Shown: positions 7,751 through 15,891, counted from the stretch's first letter. The stretch is DNA of 26,853 bases from Clostridiales bacterium (GCA_003539375.1 DPPH01000059.1:3875-30727), one strand, 5' to 3'. The notes: generated by a model not told the origin, from the sequence alone. Numbers and translations: made by a program.

Positions 7751-8710
7751 TTAGATGCTCTTAATAGAACTGGATAAATTTTTCTCGTAAGGAAGACTAT
7801 ATTTACTCCACCCTATTATCAATGAACCTACCGCAGCATCGTAAATAGGATCTACAGGATTAATATTTGGATATTTTTCCTGTAGTTTTTTTATTAATGA
7901 GCTCTTTATATATTCGGACTCTAAAATTATACTTCCAGAATAGGTAAAAAGGAGCTTTTTATTTTCTATATAAAGTCTTTGAATCAAAGGATTTACAAGG
8001 TGGTATAATTCATCTACAGCTTTATTAATAAGAATTACTGCTAAAGAATCATTTTTTTCAAAATATTTGAAAACTAGGGGAGTTAAACCAGCAATTACCC
8101 TAGTATCGTGAACATTTTCATAAGCAAAGCTAATAGTATCTCGAGGGTCTGATACATTTATTTCCTTTAAAAGTTCAAAGTAAAGTCCTGATTTTTCCAA
8201 CCTGCCGTCGTATACCTTCAAAATAGATTTTAAAGCATTTAAGCCTATGCTGTATCCGCTTCCTTCATCACCCAGTACATGAGTCCAACCACCTACTCTG
8301 AAGTATTTAGATTCCTTTTTACCTAGAGAAACAGAGCCTGTACCTGAAGCTAAAATTACCCCATCTTTACCATTTAAAGCTCCGGCTAAAGAAGTATAAG
8401 AATCATTTTGAAGTATGATGTCACAGGACAAAGGCATATCTTCAAAAATAGATTCTAATATTACCTTATCAGATTTTCTGTCCAAACCAGCCATACCTAA
8501 AGAGATGAATTTTAAATCACCTATAGTAAAATTAGTTTCAGAAGAAAAATAATCTAGGATTTTATTAATAGTTCTTTTAAACCTTTCTTTACCTATAATT
8601 TGGTGGTTGGTGGGACCAAATAGGTTTTTGCATATTAAATTGCCCCGGTCATCAGCTAGATAAGCTAAGGTTTTACTTCCGCCACCGTCAATACCAATAC
8701 AGTACTTCAT
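7751..8710 (-). CDS. BadF/BadG-type sugar kinase, N-acetylglucosamine-kinase-like
   Basis: A 319-residue ASKHA-fold kinase. The phosphate-1 loop is DGGGSKT (8-14), the catalytic Asp is probably D103 in QNDS, the phosphate-2 loop is ASGTGS (121-126), and GGWTHVLGDEGSG (140-152) is the hallmark of the eukaryote-like GlcNAc kinase branch. The likely substrate is N-acetylglucosamine or a cell-wall amino sugar such as N-acetylmuramic acid, as for MurK-type enzymes; the sequence alone does not separate these. The ATG overlaps the stop of the small membrane-protein gene by 4 bp (ATGA) and is preceded by GAAGGAG inside it, so the pair is translationally coupled. This could be wall-sugar salvage (inference). 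Confidence 0.85.
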   Translation of the reverse strand: MKYCIGIDGGGSKTLAYLADDRGNLICKNLFGPTNHQIIGKERFKRTINKILDYFSSETNFTIGDLKFISLGMAGLDRKSDKVILESIFEDMPLSCDIILQNDSYTSLAGALNGKDGVILASGTGSVSLGKKESKYFRVGGWTHVLGDEGSGYSIGLNALKSILKVYDGRLEKSGLYFELLKEINVSDPRDTISFAYENVHDTRVIAGLTPLVFKYFEKNDSLAVILINKAVDELYHLVNPLIQRLYIENKKLLFTYSGSIILESEYIKSSLIKKLQEKYPNINPVDPIYDAAVGSLIIGWSKYSLPYEKNLSSSIKSI

Positions 8711-8988
8711 TTCTTCTCCTTCTTTATATTTTCATATTTTCTATCCTGCCAGTTCCAACTTTGGAGGGATGCAAAAGCTGCAAGGATAATTGAAATAAAT
8801 ATATTTTTAAAGATCAAATTACCTAGCTCTTTAAGATTAAAAGGAATTGGGTGAACATAGAAATCTTTCATAACCAATAAAATTAGTATTATTAAAGCTC
8901 CTACTACAGTTCCTTTAATAATATAATTGTTTCTGCCAAATTTTCTTCGACTTTCCCATTTTTTAATAAAATCCTTGTTTTCATTCAC
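8707..8988 (-). CDS. Small membrane protein with two predicted TM segments, unknown function
   Basis: A 93-residue protein that I do not recognise. It has a basic N-terminal stretch (KKWESRRKFGRNN), a first hydrophobic helix (GTVVGALIILILLVM), a short loop with HPIPFN, a second hydrophobic helix (IFISIILAAFASLQ) and a charged tail (ENIKKEKK). I prefer GTG at 8988 because GGAG lies 9 bp before it. A TTG at 9003 would extend it by five residues but has no ribosome binding site. It overlaps the sugar kinase gene by 4 bp, which suggests a shared role. The topology, two helices with both ends inside, is a prediction by eye. Confidence 0.7.
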   Translation of the reverse strand: MNENKDFIKKWESRRKFGRNNYIIKGTVVGALIILILLVMKDFYVHPIPFNLKELGNLIFKNIFISIILAAFASLQSWNWQDRKYENIKKEKK

Positions 8989-9063
8989 TATAAACATCTC
9001 CAATTATTAAAATATAATATTATAAATTAAAGCTAAAACTACTGTATTAGACCTTCCTTTTAG

Positions 9064-10572
9064 TTAAAGATTTTTTTTGATGGATCCTAAAATACCTCTG
9101 GCTATTTCTCTGCCTAAAGTTCTGGTAACGGTACTCATGAAAGATTTAGTAACTTTGGTTGGAGAAAATGGGTTGTTTCTTTCTTCAGCAGCTTTTCTTT
9201 TTTCTTCTGCTTTTCTCTGTTTTTCTCTTTCCTTAATTTCTTTTTCTTTTTCTAATCTTTCTTCTTCTGCCTTTGCTTCCTGTTCTATAGCATCATATTT
9301 TTTTCCTATTATTTCAAAAGCAGATTCTCTGTCTAAAGCTTTATCGTATTTATAAAACAAAGGAGAGTTGTTTATTACTAAAGTTCTTTTTTCTTCTGTT
9401 ATTACACCGATTTTACTTTCAGGAGGTGCTATTAAGGCTCTTTCCACTATGGATGGTCTTCCATCTTCATCTAAAAAGGATACCAAAGCTTCTCCAGTTT
9501 TTAACTGAGTTATTACTTTTTTAACTTCATATTTAGGGTTTTGCCTAAAGGTGTCTGCAGCAGTATTTACTGCCTTTTGGTCTCTTGGTGTATAGGCTCT
9601 TAAGGCATGCTGTATCCTATTTCCCAACTGTCCCAGGACTGTGTCTGGAATATCAATAGGATTTTGTGTTACAAAGTATACACCTACTCCTTTAGACCTA
9701 ATAAGACGTACAACTAATTCTATTTTTTCCATTAAAACTTTAGGAGTATCTTTAAAAAGAAGGTGAGCTTCATCAAAGAAAAACACCATCTTTGGCTTGT
9801 CAGGATCTCCGACTTCCGGCAGCTGCTCAAATAGCTCAGAAAGAAGCCACAATAAAAATGTAGAATAAATTCTTGGAGAAGTAAAAAGCTCTTCAGAGGC
9901 AAGGACGTTTATCATACCTCTTCCATCAATATCCTGAGCAAATAAGTCATTAATTTCTAAAGAAGGTTCTCCGAAAAAAACATCTCCCCCGGCATCTTCT
10001 AAAGATAGTAGAGACCTTTGAATTGCTCCGATAGACCTTGTAGAGATATTACCGTACTTTAGAGTATATTCCTTTGCATTATCACCTACATACTGGAGCA
10101 TAGCTCTTAAATCCTTAATATCTATAAGAAGCCATCCTTTTTCGTCGGCTATACGAAAAACTATATTTAAAATACTTGATTGAATTTCATTTAAGTCCAA
10201 AAGTCTAGATAAAAGAACAGGACCCATCTCAGATATGTCTGTACGTATTGGGTGGCCAATTTTACCAAACACATCCCAAAGTCTTACAGGATAGGGCTGA
10301 AGTTTAAAATCCGGTAATCCTATTACATCAAGTCTTTCCTGTATTTTTGAATTCATAGATCCAGGTTCAGCTAAACTGGCTAAATCTCCTTTTACATCTG
10401 ATAAAAAAACAGGAACACCTATTTTACTGAAATGCTCTGCCAAAACCTTTAAGCTTATAGTTTTTCCTGTACCCGTAGCACCTGCTATTAGACCGTGGCG
10501 GTTACTCATATTGGAAAGAAGCTCTACGTGTTTATCTCCTTTACCTATAGTAAATCTATATTCTTCTGACAT
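9064..10572 (-). CDS. HerA-like P-loop ATPase of the YjgR/DUF853 family
   Basis: A 502-residue ATPase of the FtsK/HerA superfamily. Walker A is GATGTGKT (31-38), Walker B is FFFDEAH (264-270), and an arginine-finger-rich region follows (FVTQNPIDIPDTVLGQLGNR). The whole arrangement matches YjgR-type proteins, whose biological role remains poorly defined. Residues about 425-470 are a highly charged Glu/Lys/Arg coiled coil, followed by a basic tail. The family often lies alone, as here, with no nuclease such as NurA next to it. The ATG has AAGGAG 8 bp upstream and an extended -10 promoter. I see no clear terminator after the stop. Confidence 0.9.
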   Translation of the reverse strand: MSEEYRFTIGKGDKHVELLSNMSNRHGLIAGATGTGKTISLKVLAEHFSKIGVPVFLSDVKGDLASLAEPGSMNSKIQERLDVIGLPDFKLQPYPVRLWDVFGKIGHPIRTDISEMGPVLLSRLLDLNEIQSSILNIVFRIADEKGWLLIDIKDLRAMLQYVGDNAKEYTLKYGNISTRSIGAIQRSLLSLEDAGGDVFFGEPSLEINDLFAQDIDGRGMINVLASEELFTSPRIYSTFLLWLLSELFEQLPEVGDPDKPKMVFFFDEAHLLFKDTPKVLMEKIELVVRLIRSKGVGVYFVTQNPIDIPDTVLGQLGNRIQHALRAYTPRDQKAVNTAADTFRQNPKYEVKKVITQLKTGEALVSFLDEDGRPSIVERALIAPPESKIGVITEEKRTLVINNSPLFYKYDKALDRESAFEIIGKKYDAIEQEAKAEEERLEKEKEIKEREKQRKAEEKRKAAEERNNPFSPTKVTKSFMSTVTRTLGREIARGILGSIKKNL

Positions 10573-10607
10573 TTACAACACTCCTTACTAGTATTCTTTT
10601 ATTTAAT

Positions 10608-10616
10608 ATTATAACA
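10608..10616 (-). promoter_or_regulatory. Extended -10 promoter for the HerA-like gene
   Basis: On the minus strand TGTTATAAT (10616-10608) combines a perfect -10 with the TGN extension, about 36 bp before the ATG at 10572. No good -35 box is seen, as is usual for extended -10 promoters. Confidence 0.55.
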
Positions 10617-10660
10617 TAAAAGCAAGGAAAAATAACACAATATAGAGGGATTAAAGTTAT

Positions 10661-10689
10661 TTGACACTAAAAATCCAAATTGATATAAT
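10661..10689 (+). promoter_or_regulatory. Consensus sigma-A promoter for the ABM/FprA operon
   Basis: Perfect TTGACA (10661-10666), a 17-bp spacer and perfect TATAAT (10684-10689), 34 bp before the ATG at 10724. This is the strongest promoter in the window and predicts high basal expression of the two genes. Confidence 0.88.
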
Positions 10690-10723
10690 ATATTTAATAA
10701 AAATATAAAACAAGGAGATATAA

Positions 10724-11011
10724 ATGATAGCAATAGTATCTAGAAATACAGTAAAAGAAGGAAAAGTAGAAGAGTTTAAAAAACTTACAGTTGAATTAAT
10801 AGAAAAAAGTCAAAAGGAAGAAGGCTGCATCGAATACAATCTTTATCAGGATTTGAAAAATCCAAGAACCTTAACATTTATTGAAAAATGGGAAAGTGAA
10901 GAAGCTATAGAAAAACACAAAAATTCTAAGCACTTCACAAGCATAGTACCAAAAATAAAAGAACTTAATGAAAGCGGAGAGCTTTCTTTATACGATTTAG
11001 CTCACAAGTAA
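10724..11011 (+). CDS. ABM-fold (YgiN-like) putative quinol monooxygenase
   Basis: A 95-residue dimeric alpha-beta barrel protein of the antibiotic biosynthesis monooxygenase family. The order MIAIVSRNTVKEGK, EEGCIEYNLYQD, TFIEKWES, then a helix with HKNSKHF is the standard pattern. Known members act on quinones or aromatic substrates without cofactor, but many are uncharacterised. The start has AAGGAG 7 bp upstream, and a consensus promoter lies 34 bp ahead. It is cotranscribed with FprA 28 bp downstream, which suggests a role in coping with oxygen, nitric oxide or quinones in an anaerobe (inference). Confidence 0.85.
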   Translation: MIAIVSRNTVKEGKVEEFKKLTVELIEKSQKEEGCIEYNLYQDLKNPRTLTFIEKWESEEAIEKHKNSKHFTSIVPKIKELNESGELSLYDLAHK

Positions 11012-11039
11012 AACACAATATCATAAACAGGAGGAAAAT

Positions 11040-12266
11040 ATGAAAAAAATTCAAATTGCTGATAATATTCACATGCTTTCAATGAATGTTGAAGATATTC
11101 TATTTGAAGGAATGTGGGATATAGCCAATGGAGTTACATTAAATTCATACATAGTAAAAGGTGATAAAACAGCCATAATAGATGGAGTAATTGGTTGGGA
11201 TGGAATACCTGAAACTCTGTATAAAAATCTTGAAGAAATCAATATAGACCCTAAAGATATTGACTACCTTATAGTAAATCATATGGAACCTGACCATTCG
11301 GGATGGATTGAGAACTTTAAAAAGATTAATAATGACTTTACTATTTTATGTACAGATAAAGCTGCAAATTTAGTAAAATCTTTCTTTGGAGATGACGAAA
11401 AAATTAAGGTAGTAAAAGAGGGAGATACCTTAGATCTAGGAGCAGGAAAGGTTCTGAGTTTTCATCCAGTACCAAATGTACACTGGCCGGATACTATGAT
11501 GACCTACGAATCAGATACTAAAACTCTTTTTTCCTGCGATATGTACGGGTCTTTTGGGAAAATAGATGAAAGCTACTTTGACGATCAGATGACTGATGAA
11601 GATGTGGAGTATTTCGAAGAAGAAGGTATCAGATATTTTTCTAATGTTATGGCTACTTTTACACCACAGGTAAAAAAAGCTATTAAAAAGACTGAAGAAT
11701 TTGACATAAATCTAATAGCTCCTGGACATGGTCCTTTATACAGAAAAAATCCACAAAAGATAATAGATGACTACTCAAGATTTTCAGAGTACTCAAATGG
11801 AGCAGGAAAAAATGAAGTTACTATTTTATGGGGGTCAATGTATGGAATGACTAAAAAAGCTGTGGATTTTGCTGAGAAAATCTTAGTTAACAAAGGTATA
11901 AAAGTAAACAAATTGGAAATGCCTTTAAAAAGTGAAAGCGAAATGATGGCTACCGTATTTAAATCAGGTGGGGTGATTGTTGCAGCACCTACTTACGAAT
12001 ACAAGATGTTCCCTCCCGTGGCAGCGGCTCTAGAAGAACTTGGAAGAAAGAAAGTTACCGGGAAGCTTGCTTTTAGTTTTGGATCCTATGGATGGTCTGG
12101 AGGAGCACAAAAAGAGTTAAATGAAATTATAGAAAAAAACAGAATGAAGTGGGATTTTGTAGAACCAGTTGAATTTGAAGGTTCACCAAGAGAAGAAGAC
12201 CTTAAGAAGGTAGAAGAAGGCATATGTGAACTTATTGAAAGAATGAAAGATAAAGTAGTAGAATAA
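11040..12266 (+). CDS. fprA: A-type flavodiiron protein FprA (O2/NO reductase), copy 1
   Basis: A 408-residue cytosolic flavodiiron protein that reduces O2 to water and/or NO to N2O. The N-terminal metallo-beta-lactamase-like domain keeps all diiron ligands: H81, E83, D85 and H86 in HMEPDH, H148 in NVHWPD, D167 in SCDMYG, and H230 in APGHGP. The C-terminal flavodoxin domain begins near residue 260, with the FMN loop GSMYGMTKK (265-273). There is no rubredoxin extension, so an external electron donor is needed; the flavodoxin at 7281 or a rubredoxin elsewhere is possible. The ribosome binding site is AGGAGG and the gene is second in an operon with the ABM-fold gene. It is clearly diverged from the second copy at 23589. 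Confidence 0.95.
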   Translation: MKKIQIADNIHMLSMNVEDILFEGMWDIANGVTLNSYIVKGDKTAIIDGVIGWDGIPETLYKNLEEINIDPKDIDYLIVNHMEPDHSGWIENFKKINNDFTILCTDKAANLVKSFFGDDEKIKVVKEGDTLDLGAGKVLSFHPVPNVHWPDTMMTYESDTKTLFSCDMYGSFGKIDESYFDDQMTDEDVEYFEEEGIRYFSNVMATFTPQVKKAIKKTEEFDINLIAPGHGPLYRKNPQKIIDDYSRFSEYSNGAGKNEVTILWGSMYGMTKKAVDFAEKILVNKGIKVNKLEMPLKSESEMMATVFKSGGVIVAAPTYEYKMFPPVAAALEELGRKKVTGKLAFSFGSYGWSGGAQKELNEIIEKNRMKWDFVEPVEFEGSPREEDLKKVEEGICELIERMKDKVVE

Positions 12267-12272
12267 AAAAGC

Positions 12273-12298
12273 GGCTGATTTGTTTAAGCAAATCAGCC
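12273..12298. terminator. Bidirectional Rho-independent terminator
   Basis: A 10-bp perfect stem GGCTGATTTG/CAAATCAGCC with a TTTAAG loop. The T tract is clear on the minus strand (GCTTTTTTATT) and weaker on the plus strand (CTTCTATTTT). It separates convergent FprA and the nitroreductase-like gene. Confidence 0.88.
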
Positions 12299-12310
12299 CT
12301 TCTATTTTAC

Positions 12311-13174
12311 TTATATAGTACAATATCCTACTATTTTGTAATTGTCCGGTTGATGATAATCCTTATCTGGTTCATCTAAAACCCAGTTGGTTTCAGTTAA
12401 GGTTTGCCTTACTAAGGATTCAAAATAAAGCATGGATATACCAGTATCGATTTTTTCGTCGTATTCCCTTATATTCTCATCATCTCTTATAGCTAAAACA
12501 ACTTTTTCCTCATCTAAGATAAACCTCCAAGGTTGTCTATTCATAGTAGAAGGAGCAAGTCTTGCATAATTAAGAGCATCTAATAGACCTCTATTTTCAA
12601 GTTCATCGTAGTGGGCATTGTGACCCCACTCTTTTATATATACTAAATCTTCTATACTGTATCTTGTAGATACATTATTTTTAACTATTTTGAGTTGAGA
12701 TTTAGAGTAATTATCACCTACATTATCTTGATTTACTACCCTACTTTTATTTGCATCGTATCCTAAGGCCATTATAGCTACAATTTCCATATCAGTATTT
12801 AAGAAAAGTCTTTTCTTTACTTTTTCACTTTCTGGGAAGGTAATCCAGCATGTATTTGTACCTAAATCTAAAGCTTTTAAGGATATTTTTTCTCCTAAAT
12901 ATCCAGCATTTTCTATGTAGTAACCTCTCACCTCTGAAAGCATTATTAAATAATGAGGTGCTTCAAGCATGATACCCTGGTATCCGGCGGTATCTTTTAA
13001 CTGCTCGTAAACCTTAGATTTGTCTAAGGCAAGCAGTTCTGTTTCTATTCCTGGTATTAGCTTATCTGTTTCTTCTGAAAATTGTAAAATTTCATCAATT
13101 ATTTCTTTTGGAACTGTTGTTTTTTTGTAATCTCTTGTAGATTTTCTTTCTTCTATTAGTTTTTTATAATTCAT
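12311..13174 (-). CDS. Nitroreductase-family protein (TM1586-like)
   Basis: A 287-residue FMN-type nitroreductase-fold protein. The N-terminus ERKSTRDYKKT (8-18) is the canonical phosphate-contacting Arg motif, and a second segment LNYARLAPSTMNRQPWRFIL (about 199-218) repeats the R-S-xNxQPW pattern typical of flavin binding. The order of elements, with the PSTMNRQPW motif in the second half, fits the 'putative TM nitroreductase' group rather than ordinary NfsB proteins. It probably transfers electrons from NAD(P)H to unknown acceptors. The ATG at 13174 has GAAAGGAG upstream. It lies 97 bp after the AhpD-like gene on the same strand, so a shared transcript is possible. Confidence 0.82.
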   Translation of the reverse strand: MNYKKLIEERKSTRDYKKTTVPKEIIDEILQFSEETDKLIPGIETELLALDKSKVYEQLKDTAGYQGIMLEAPHYLIMLSEVRGYYIENAGYLGEKISLKALDLGTNTCWITFPESEKVKKRLFLNTDMEIVAIMALGYDANKSRVVNQDNVGDNYSKSQLKIVKNNVSTRYSIEDLVYIKEWGHNAHYDELENRGLLDALNYARLAPSTMNRQPWRFILDEEKVVLAIRDDENIREYDEKIDTGISMLYFESLVRQTLTETNWVLDEPDKDYHQPDNYKIVGYCTI

Positions 13175-13271
13175 ACATAACTCCTTTCATGTTAGGATTA
13201 TTATTGAAATAAACCCAACCTATCTCATCTGTTTTATAAATACCCATATATATGATAAATAAACATGGATA

Positions 13272-13868
13272 TTACTTAAAAGTAATTAAAGGCTTTTTTA
13301 GTAAGGCTGAAAAAAGAGCATGTATTAAACTTATAGGGAAAAATATAACAGAAGTTAAAAGCATTCCTATCTCATAGAGAAAGCTGCTTCTTTCATCGGG
13401 TTTGCCTTTGAACCTATTCTTTATAGAGCCTAGGGGTATACCATAGGCATTACCCATCATTATCATCCTAGTAGCAGCTAAAATACCTTCAGCTTTTGTT
13501 TTTCCATAAACTTCTACTACTTTATGCCAGGATTCTTTTGAAGGATTTCCCCTCTTATCAGCATAATGTTGAGCAAACAATACTCCCTCTACTTCTTCAT
13601 CCGGTATATTATCTACAATTCCATCCAGCATATTTTTAATTTCATCATGGCTTATGCCGGCTTCTAGGGCGATTTTTGTATGGGCATAAGAACATAGAGG
13701 ACAGCTGTTTACTTCCGTCACTGCAAGCATTATACGCTCTATAAACTTGGAATCCAATAGGTTTTTTGACTTAGCTTTTTTAAAAGCTCCAATCGTTCTG
13801 ATTCCATTATACATAATTTTATAAGATTCACCTATTGAATAAAGCTGTCTTCCGAATTTTTCACTCAT
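13272..13868 (-). CDS. AhpD-like / carboxymuconolactone decarboxylase-family protein with a hydrophobic C-terminal anchor
   Basis: A 198-residue protein with the AhpD redox signature: E52 followed by CPLC (C56, C59) and H63 in SCPLCSYAH. In AhpD these residues form a disulfide-cycling thiol peroxidase/reductase site. Residues after about 160 are unusual for the family: a hydrophobic segment (GMLLTSVIFFPISLIHALFSALL) and a basic end, suggesting a membrane anchor. I chose ATG at 13868 because AGGGGTG lies about 6 bp before it; a GTG at 13877 would overlap the ribosome binding site. It is divergent from the methyltransferase with an inverted repeat between them. A role in peroxide defence is plausible given the neighbours. 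Confidence 0.82.
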   Translation of the reverse strand: MSEKFGRQLYSIGESYKIMYNGIRTIGAFKKAKSKNLLDSKFIERIMLAVTEVNSCPLCSYAHTKIALEAGISHDEIKNMLDGIVDNIPDEEVEGVLFAQHYADKRGNPSKESWHKVVEVYGKTKAEGILAATRMIMMGNAYGIPLGSIKNRFKGKPDERSSFLYEIGMLLTSVIFFPISLIHALFSALLKKPLITFK

Positions 13869-13908
13869 AAATTTCACCCCTAAAACATATTTTAGATATA
13901 TGCTATTA

Positions 13909-13923
13909 TATCATATTATGATA
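13909..13923. promoter_or_regulatory. Perfect inverted repeat between divergent AhpD-like and methyltransferase genes
   Basis: TATCATA-T-TATGATA, 7-bp arms around one base. It overlaps a TATAAT-like -10 for the AhpD-like gene (minus strand, 13910-13905) and sits 13 bp upstream of the methyltransferase -35, a good position for an operator. Confidence 0.4.
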
Positions 13924-13936
13924 AATGTTTGTTGAA

Positions 13937-13965
13937 TTGACAAGGTATAAGGTTGAGAGTATTAT
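13937..13965 (+). promoter_or_regulatory. Sigma-A promoter for the methyltransferase
   Basis: TTGACA (13937-13942), a 17-bp spacer and TATTAT (13960-13965). It lies inside the longest possible reading frame, which shows that translation begins at the later ATG at 13997. Confidence 0.8.
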
Positions 13966-13996
13966 TATAGTCAAAAGGTTAGGAGTGAGAAAATTT

Positions 13997-14614
13997 ATGG
14001 ATAAAGGTAGCAGTAGATTATTTAATATGATTTCGCCAATTTACGGATTATTTTTCAATAGTCAAAGACGAAACTTTAAAGATGTAATCAAAAAAGTAGA
14101 GGAAGATTTAGATATAAGAAAATATGAAAGTATAATTGACGTTGGATGCGGAACTGGAGCACTGTGCTCAGTTTTATATGAAGAAGGACTTAAAGTCACA
14201 GGTATAGACCCTGCACAGCTTATGCTTAATACAGCTATTAGAAAAAACAAAGACAAAGATATAGATTTTCAAACAGGTAATGTTTTAGAAGGTTTAGATT
14301 TTAATGAAAATCACTTTGACATTGCAATAGCTTCTTATGTTGCTCACGGTTTGCAGCCGGAAGAAAGAAAAAAAATGTACAAAGAAATGGGTAGGATTGC
14401 TCAAGAATGGGTAGTAATTCACGACTACAATAAAAAAAGAAATCTCCTTACAAGTATAGTAGAATGGCTTGAAAGAGGAGACTATTTTAGATTTATAAAA
14501 AATGCAGAAAAAGAAATGAAAGACTGCTCCCAGGAAATGGAAGAATGCTTTTCAGAAGTCAAGGTAGTAAACGTAGGGGAAAGAGCTGCCTGGTATATTT
14601 GCAAACCTAAATAA
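13997..14614 (+). CDS. Class I SAM-dependent methyltransferase
   Basis: A 205-residue Rossmann-fold methyltransferase. Motif I is DVGCGTG (48-54), the post-I acidic residue is the Asp of TGIDPA, and the motif IV region is FDIAIASYVAHGL. The target substrate is unknown. The N-terminus (RLFNMISPIYGLFF) resembles the UbiE/Coq5-like small-molecule enzymes. The start at 13997 is favoured because TTAGGAG precedes it by about 11 bp and the promoter at 13937-13965 lies upstream of it; an ATG at 13925 would be upstream of the promoter. It is a single-gene unit. Confidence 0.85.
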   Translation: MDKGSSRLFNMISPIYGLFFNSQRRNFKDVIKKVEEDLDIRKYESIIDVGCGTGALCSVLYEEGLKVTGIDPAQLMLNTAIRKNKDKDIDFQTGNVLEGLDFNENHFDIAIASYVAHGLQPEERKKMYKEMGRIAQEWVVIHDYNKKRNLLTSIVEWLERGDYFRFIKNAEKEMKDCSQEMEECFSEVKVVNVGERAAWYICKPK

Positions 14615-14616
14615 AA

Positions 14617-14639
14617 AGAAGCTACATAAAGCAGCTTCT
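14617..14639 (-). terminator. Rho-independent terminator overlapping the end of the 69-aa gene
   Basis: Stem AGAAGCT/AGCTTCT with a 9-nt loop. The T tract (CTTTTTATTTA) is on the minus strand, so it ends the 14622-14831 transcript. It covers that gene's last codons and stop, and lies just past the methyltransferase stop. Confidence 0.75.
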
Positions 14640-14831
14640 GGTAAAACCTCCATTGTTAAAATTACTGTCAGGATGATAATTTAAAAGCAAAGTTTTGTTA
14701 TAGGATTTCATATATAGGTCGAGTAACTCATTTAAATCTTCTATACTAGTAGCTTTTTTAACGGCTTTTCTTACTACTGATGGAGGATAAGATTTTTTTA
14801 AATCTTTTTTAGTACTTCTAGCTAATTTCAT
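14622..14831 (-). CDS. Small basic protein of unknown function (69 aa)
   Basis: I do not recognise this protein. It is lysine-rich at the N-terminus (RSTKKDLKKSYPPSVVRKAVKKA), followed by a predicted acidic amphipathic helix (SIEDLNELLDLYMKSY) and a polar tail ending in FTRSCFM. It has no signal peptide or membrane segment. The reality of the gene is supported by a near-perfect GAGGAGGT ribosome binding site about 6 bp before the ATG and by a terminator at its end. The terminator stem encodes the last residues, including the single Cys. It may share a transcript with the upstream lipoprotein gene, 48 bp away. Confidence 0.7.
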   Translation of the reverse strand: MKLARSTKKDLKKSYPPSVVRKAVKKATSIEDLNELLDLYMKSYNKTLLLNYHPDSNFNNGGFTRSCFM

Positions 14832-14879
14832 ATCAATACCTCCTCAGTAATACTATACCCGATATATTTAGTTTTAAAC

Positions 14880-15806
14880 TTATTTGTTTCTATTTGATGA
14901 ATATTGGGATAAAAATCCGTGCTTCATCCAATCTACATCAATCCAACCTTTGTTTTCTTCCAGGCCGTTGTAGTATACGTATTCTTCTTCTATGTTGTTG
15001 TTTTGGGTAAACTGAAGTACAATACCCAAATATTGATAATTGGCACTATAAATATCCATAGATTCTTCTTCTAATGCTGGTGCTAGGTCATTTTCTATTT
15101 TAGACTTTATTTCTTCTATGTACTTTTCTTTAAAGCCTTCACTGCTTTCGATTTTAACCATTATAACTCCATCACTCTTAAAGGTTTTCCTTATAGTAAT
15201 ATCTTTTCCAGATGATTTGTTTTCTTCAATAAAATTAGCCACTATATCTGTATCCATCTTTAAGAATGGATAATCGGTATAAGTGTTTTCCCAGTAGGAA
15301 GTAGACACCAGTTTTAAATCATCATCAAATTCATAATCTCTTCTAAAAGCCCTCACATCGTCTATATATACTCTAAGACTTAAATTTCTGTAAGGTTTCT
15401 CTCTAGATTTCATTATAGAATCATCGTCTAAATTAAATTCAAATAAGTATGGAGGTACACCTATAAGAGCAGCAGGAGACATGCTTATAAAAGTATTAGA
15501 TAGATAAGACATAAAGTTGCCAACTTCAGCACTGGTAATATTTTGGTTAAAATACAGGACAAAGTGGTAGGTATCGTCGCTGTAATAAAATTTATGGTCT
15601 TTCAAACTCTCCATGGCAAGCTCATTTTCAAAGTATTCTTGAGATTCTTCATTGTTTCCAATCAAATTTATAGATTCTGGCTTTTTATCCTCTTCAAAAA
15701 CAGGATCTATCTCATAATAGGATTTTTCCTCTGGAGTATCGGTACATGCAGAAATAAAAGTTGATATTAATATAATTACTAAAATAATACTTAATTTTGA
15801 CTTCAT
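14880..15806 (-). CDS. Lipoprotein of unknown function
   Basis: A 308-residue secreted, lipid-anchored protein. It begins with a basic n-region and a hydrophobic core (LSIILVIILISTFISAC) ending in a lipobox-like ISAC, so Cys would be acylated by Lgt and cleaved by LspA. The mature part is acidic, rich in Asp, Glu, Tyr and Asn, with no enzyme motif that I recognise. It has several Tyr/Phe-rich strands suggesting a beta-rich fold. The ATG at 15806 has GGAGG 5 bp upstream; a TTG at 15818 would overlap that site. It has its own promoter (15842-15870), divergent from the ArsP-type permease. Confidence 0.8.
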   Translation of the reverse strand: MKSKLSIILVIILISTFISACTDTPEEKSYYEIDPVFEEDKKPESINLIGNNEESQEYFENELAMESLKDHKFYYSDDTYHFVLYFNQNITSAEVGNFMSYLSNTFISMSPAALIGVPPYLFEFNLDDDSIMKSREKPYRNLSLRVYIDDVRAFRRDYEFDDDLKLVSTSYWENTYTDYPFLKMDTDIVANFIEENKSSGKDITIRKTFKSDGVIMVKIESSEGFKEKYIEEIKSKIENDLAPALEEESMDIYSANYQYLGIVLQFTQNNNIEEEYVYYNGLEENKGWIDVDWMKHGFLSQYSSNRNK

Positions 15807-15841
15807 AATAGCCTCCAAAAATTGAATTGTTATTTATTTTA

Positions 15842-15870
15842 ATCATATCCCAATTTCTTGCTAATTACAA
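15842..15870 (-). promoter_or_regulatory. Putative promoter for the lipoprotein gene
   Basis: On the minus strand TTGTAA (15870-15865), a 17-bp spacer and TATGAT (15847-15842), 35 bp before the ATG at 15806. Confidence 0.55.
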
Positions 15871-15891
15871 ATATAATTACCAATATACATC

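Noticed and set aside
13925..13996. Methyltransferase start at the ATG at 13925
   Set aside because: A TTGACA-17-TATTAT promoter lies inside this extension, and a proper ribosome binding site precedes the ATG at 13997.
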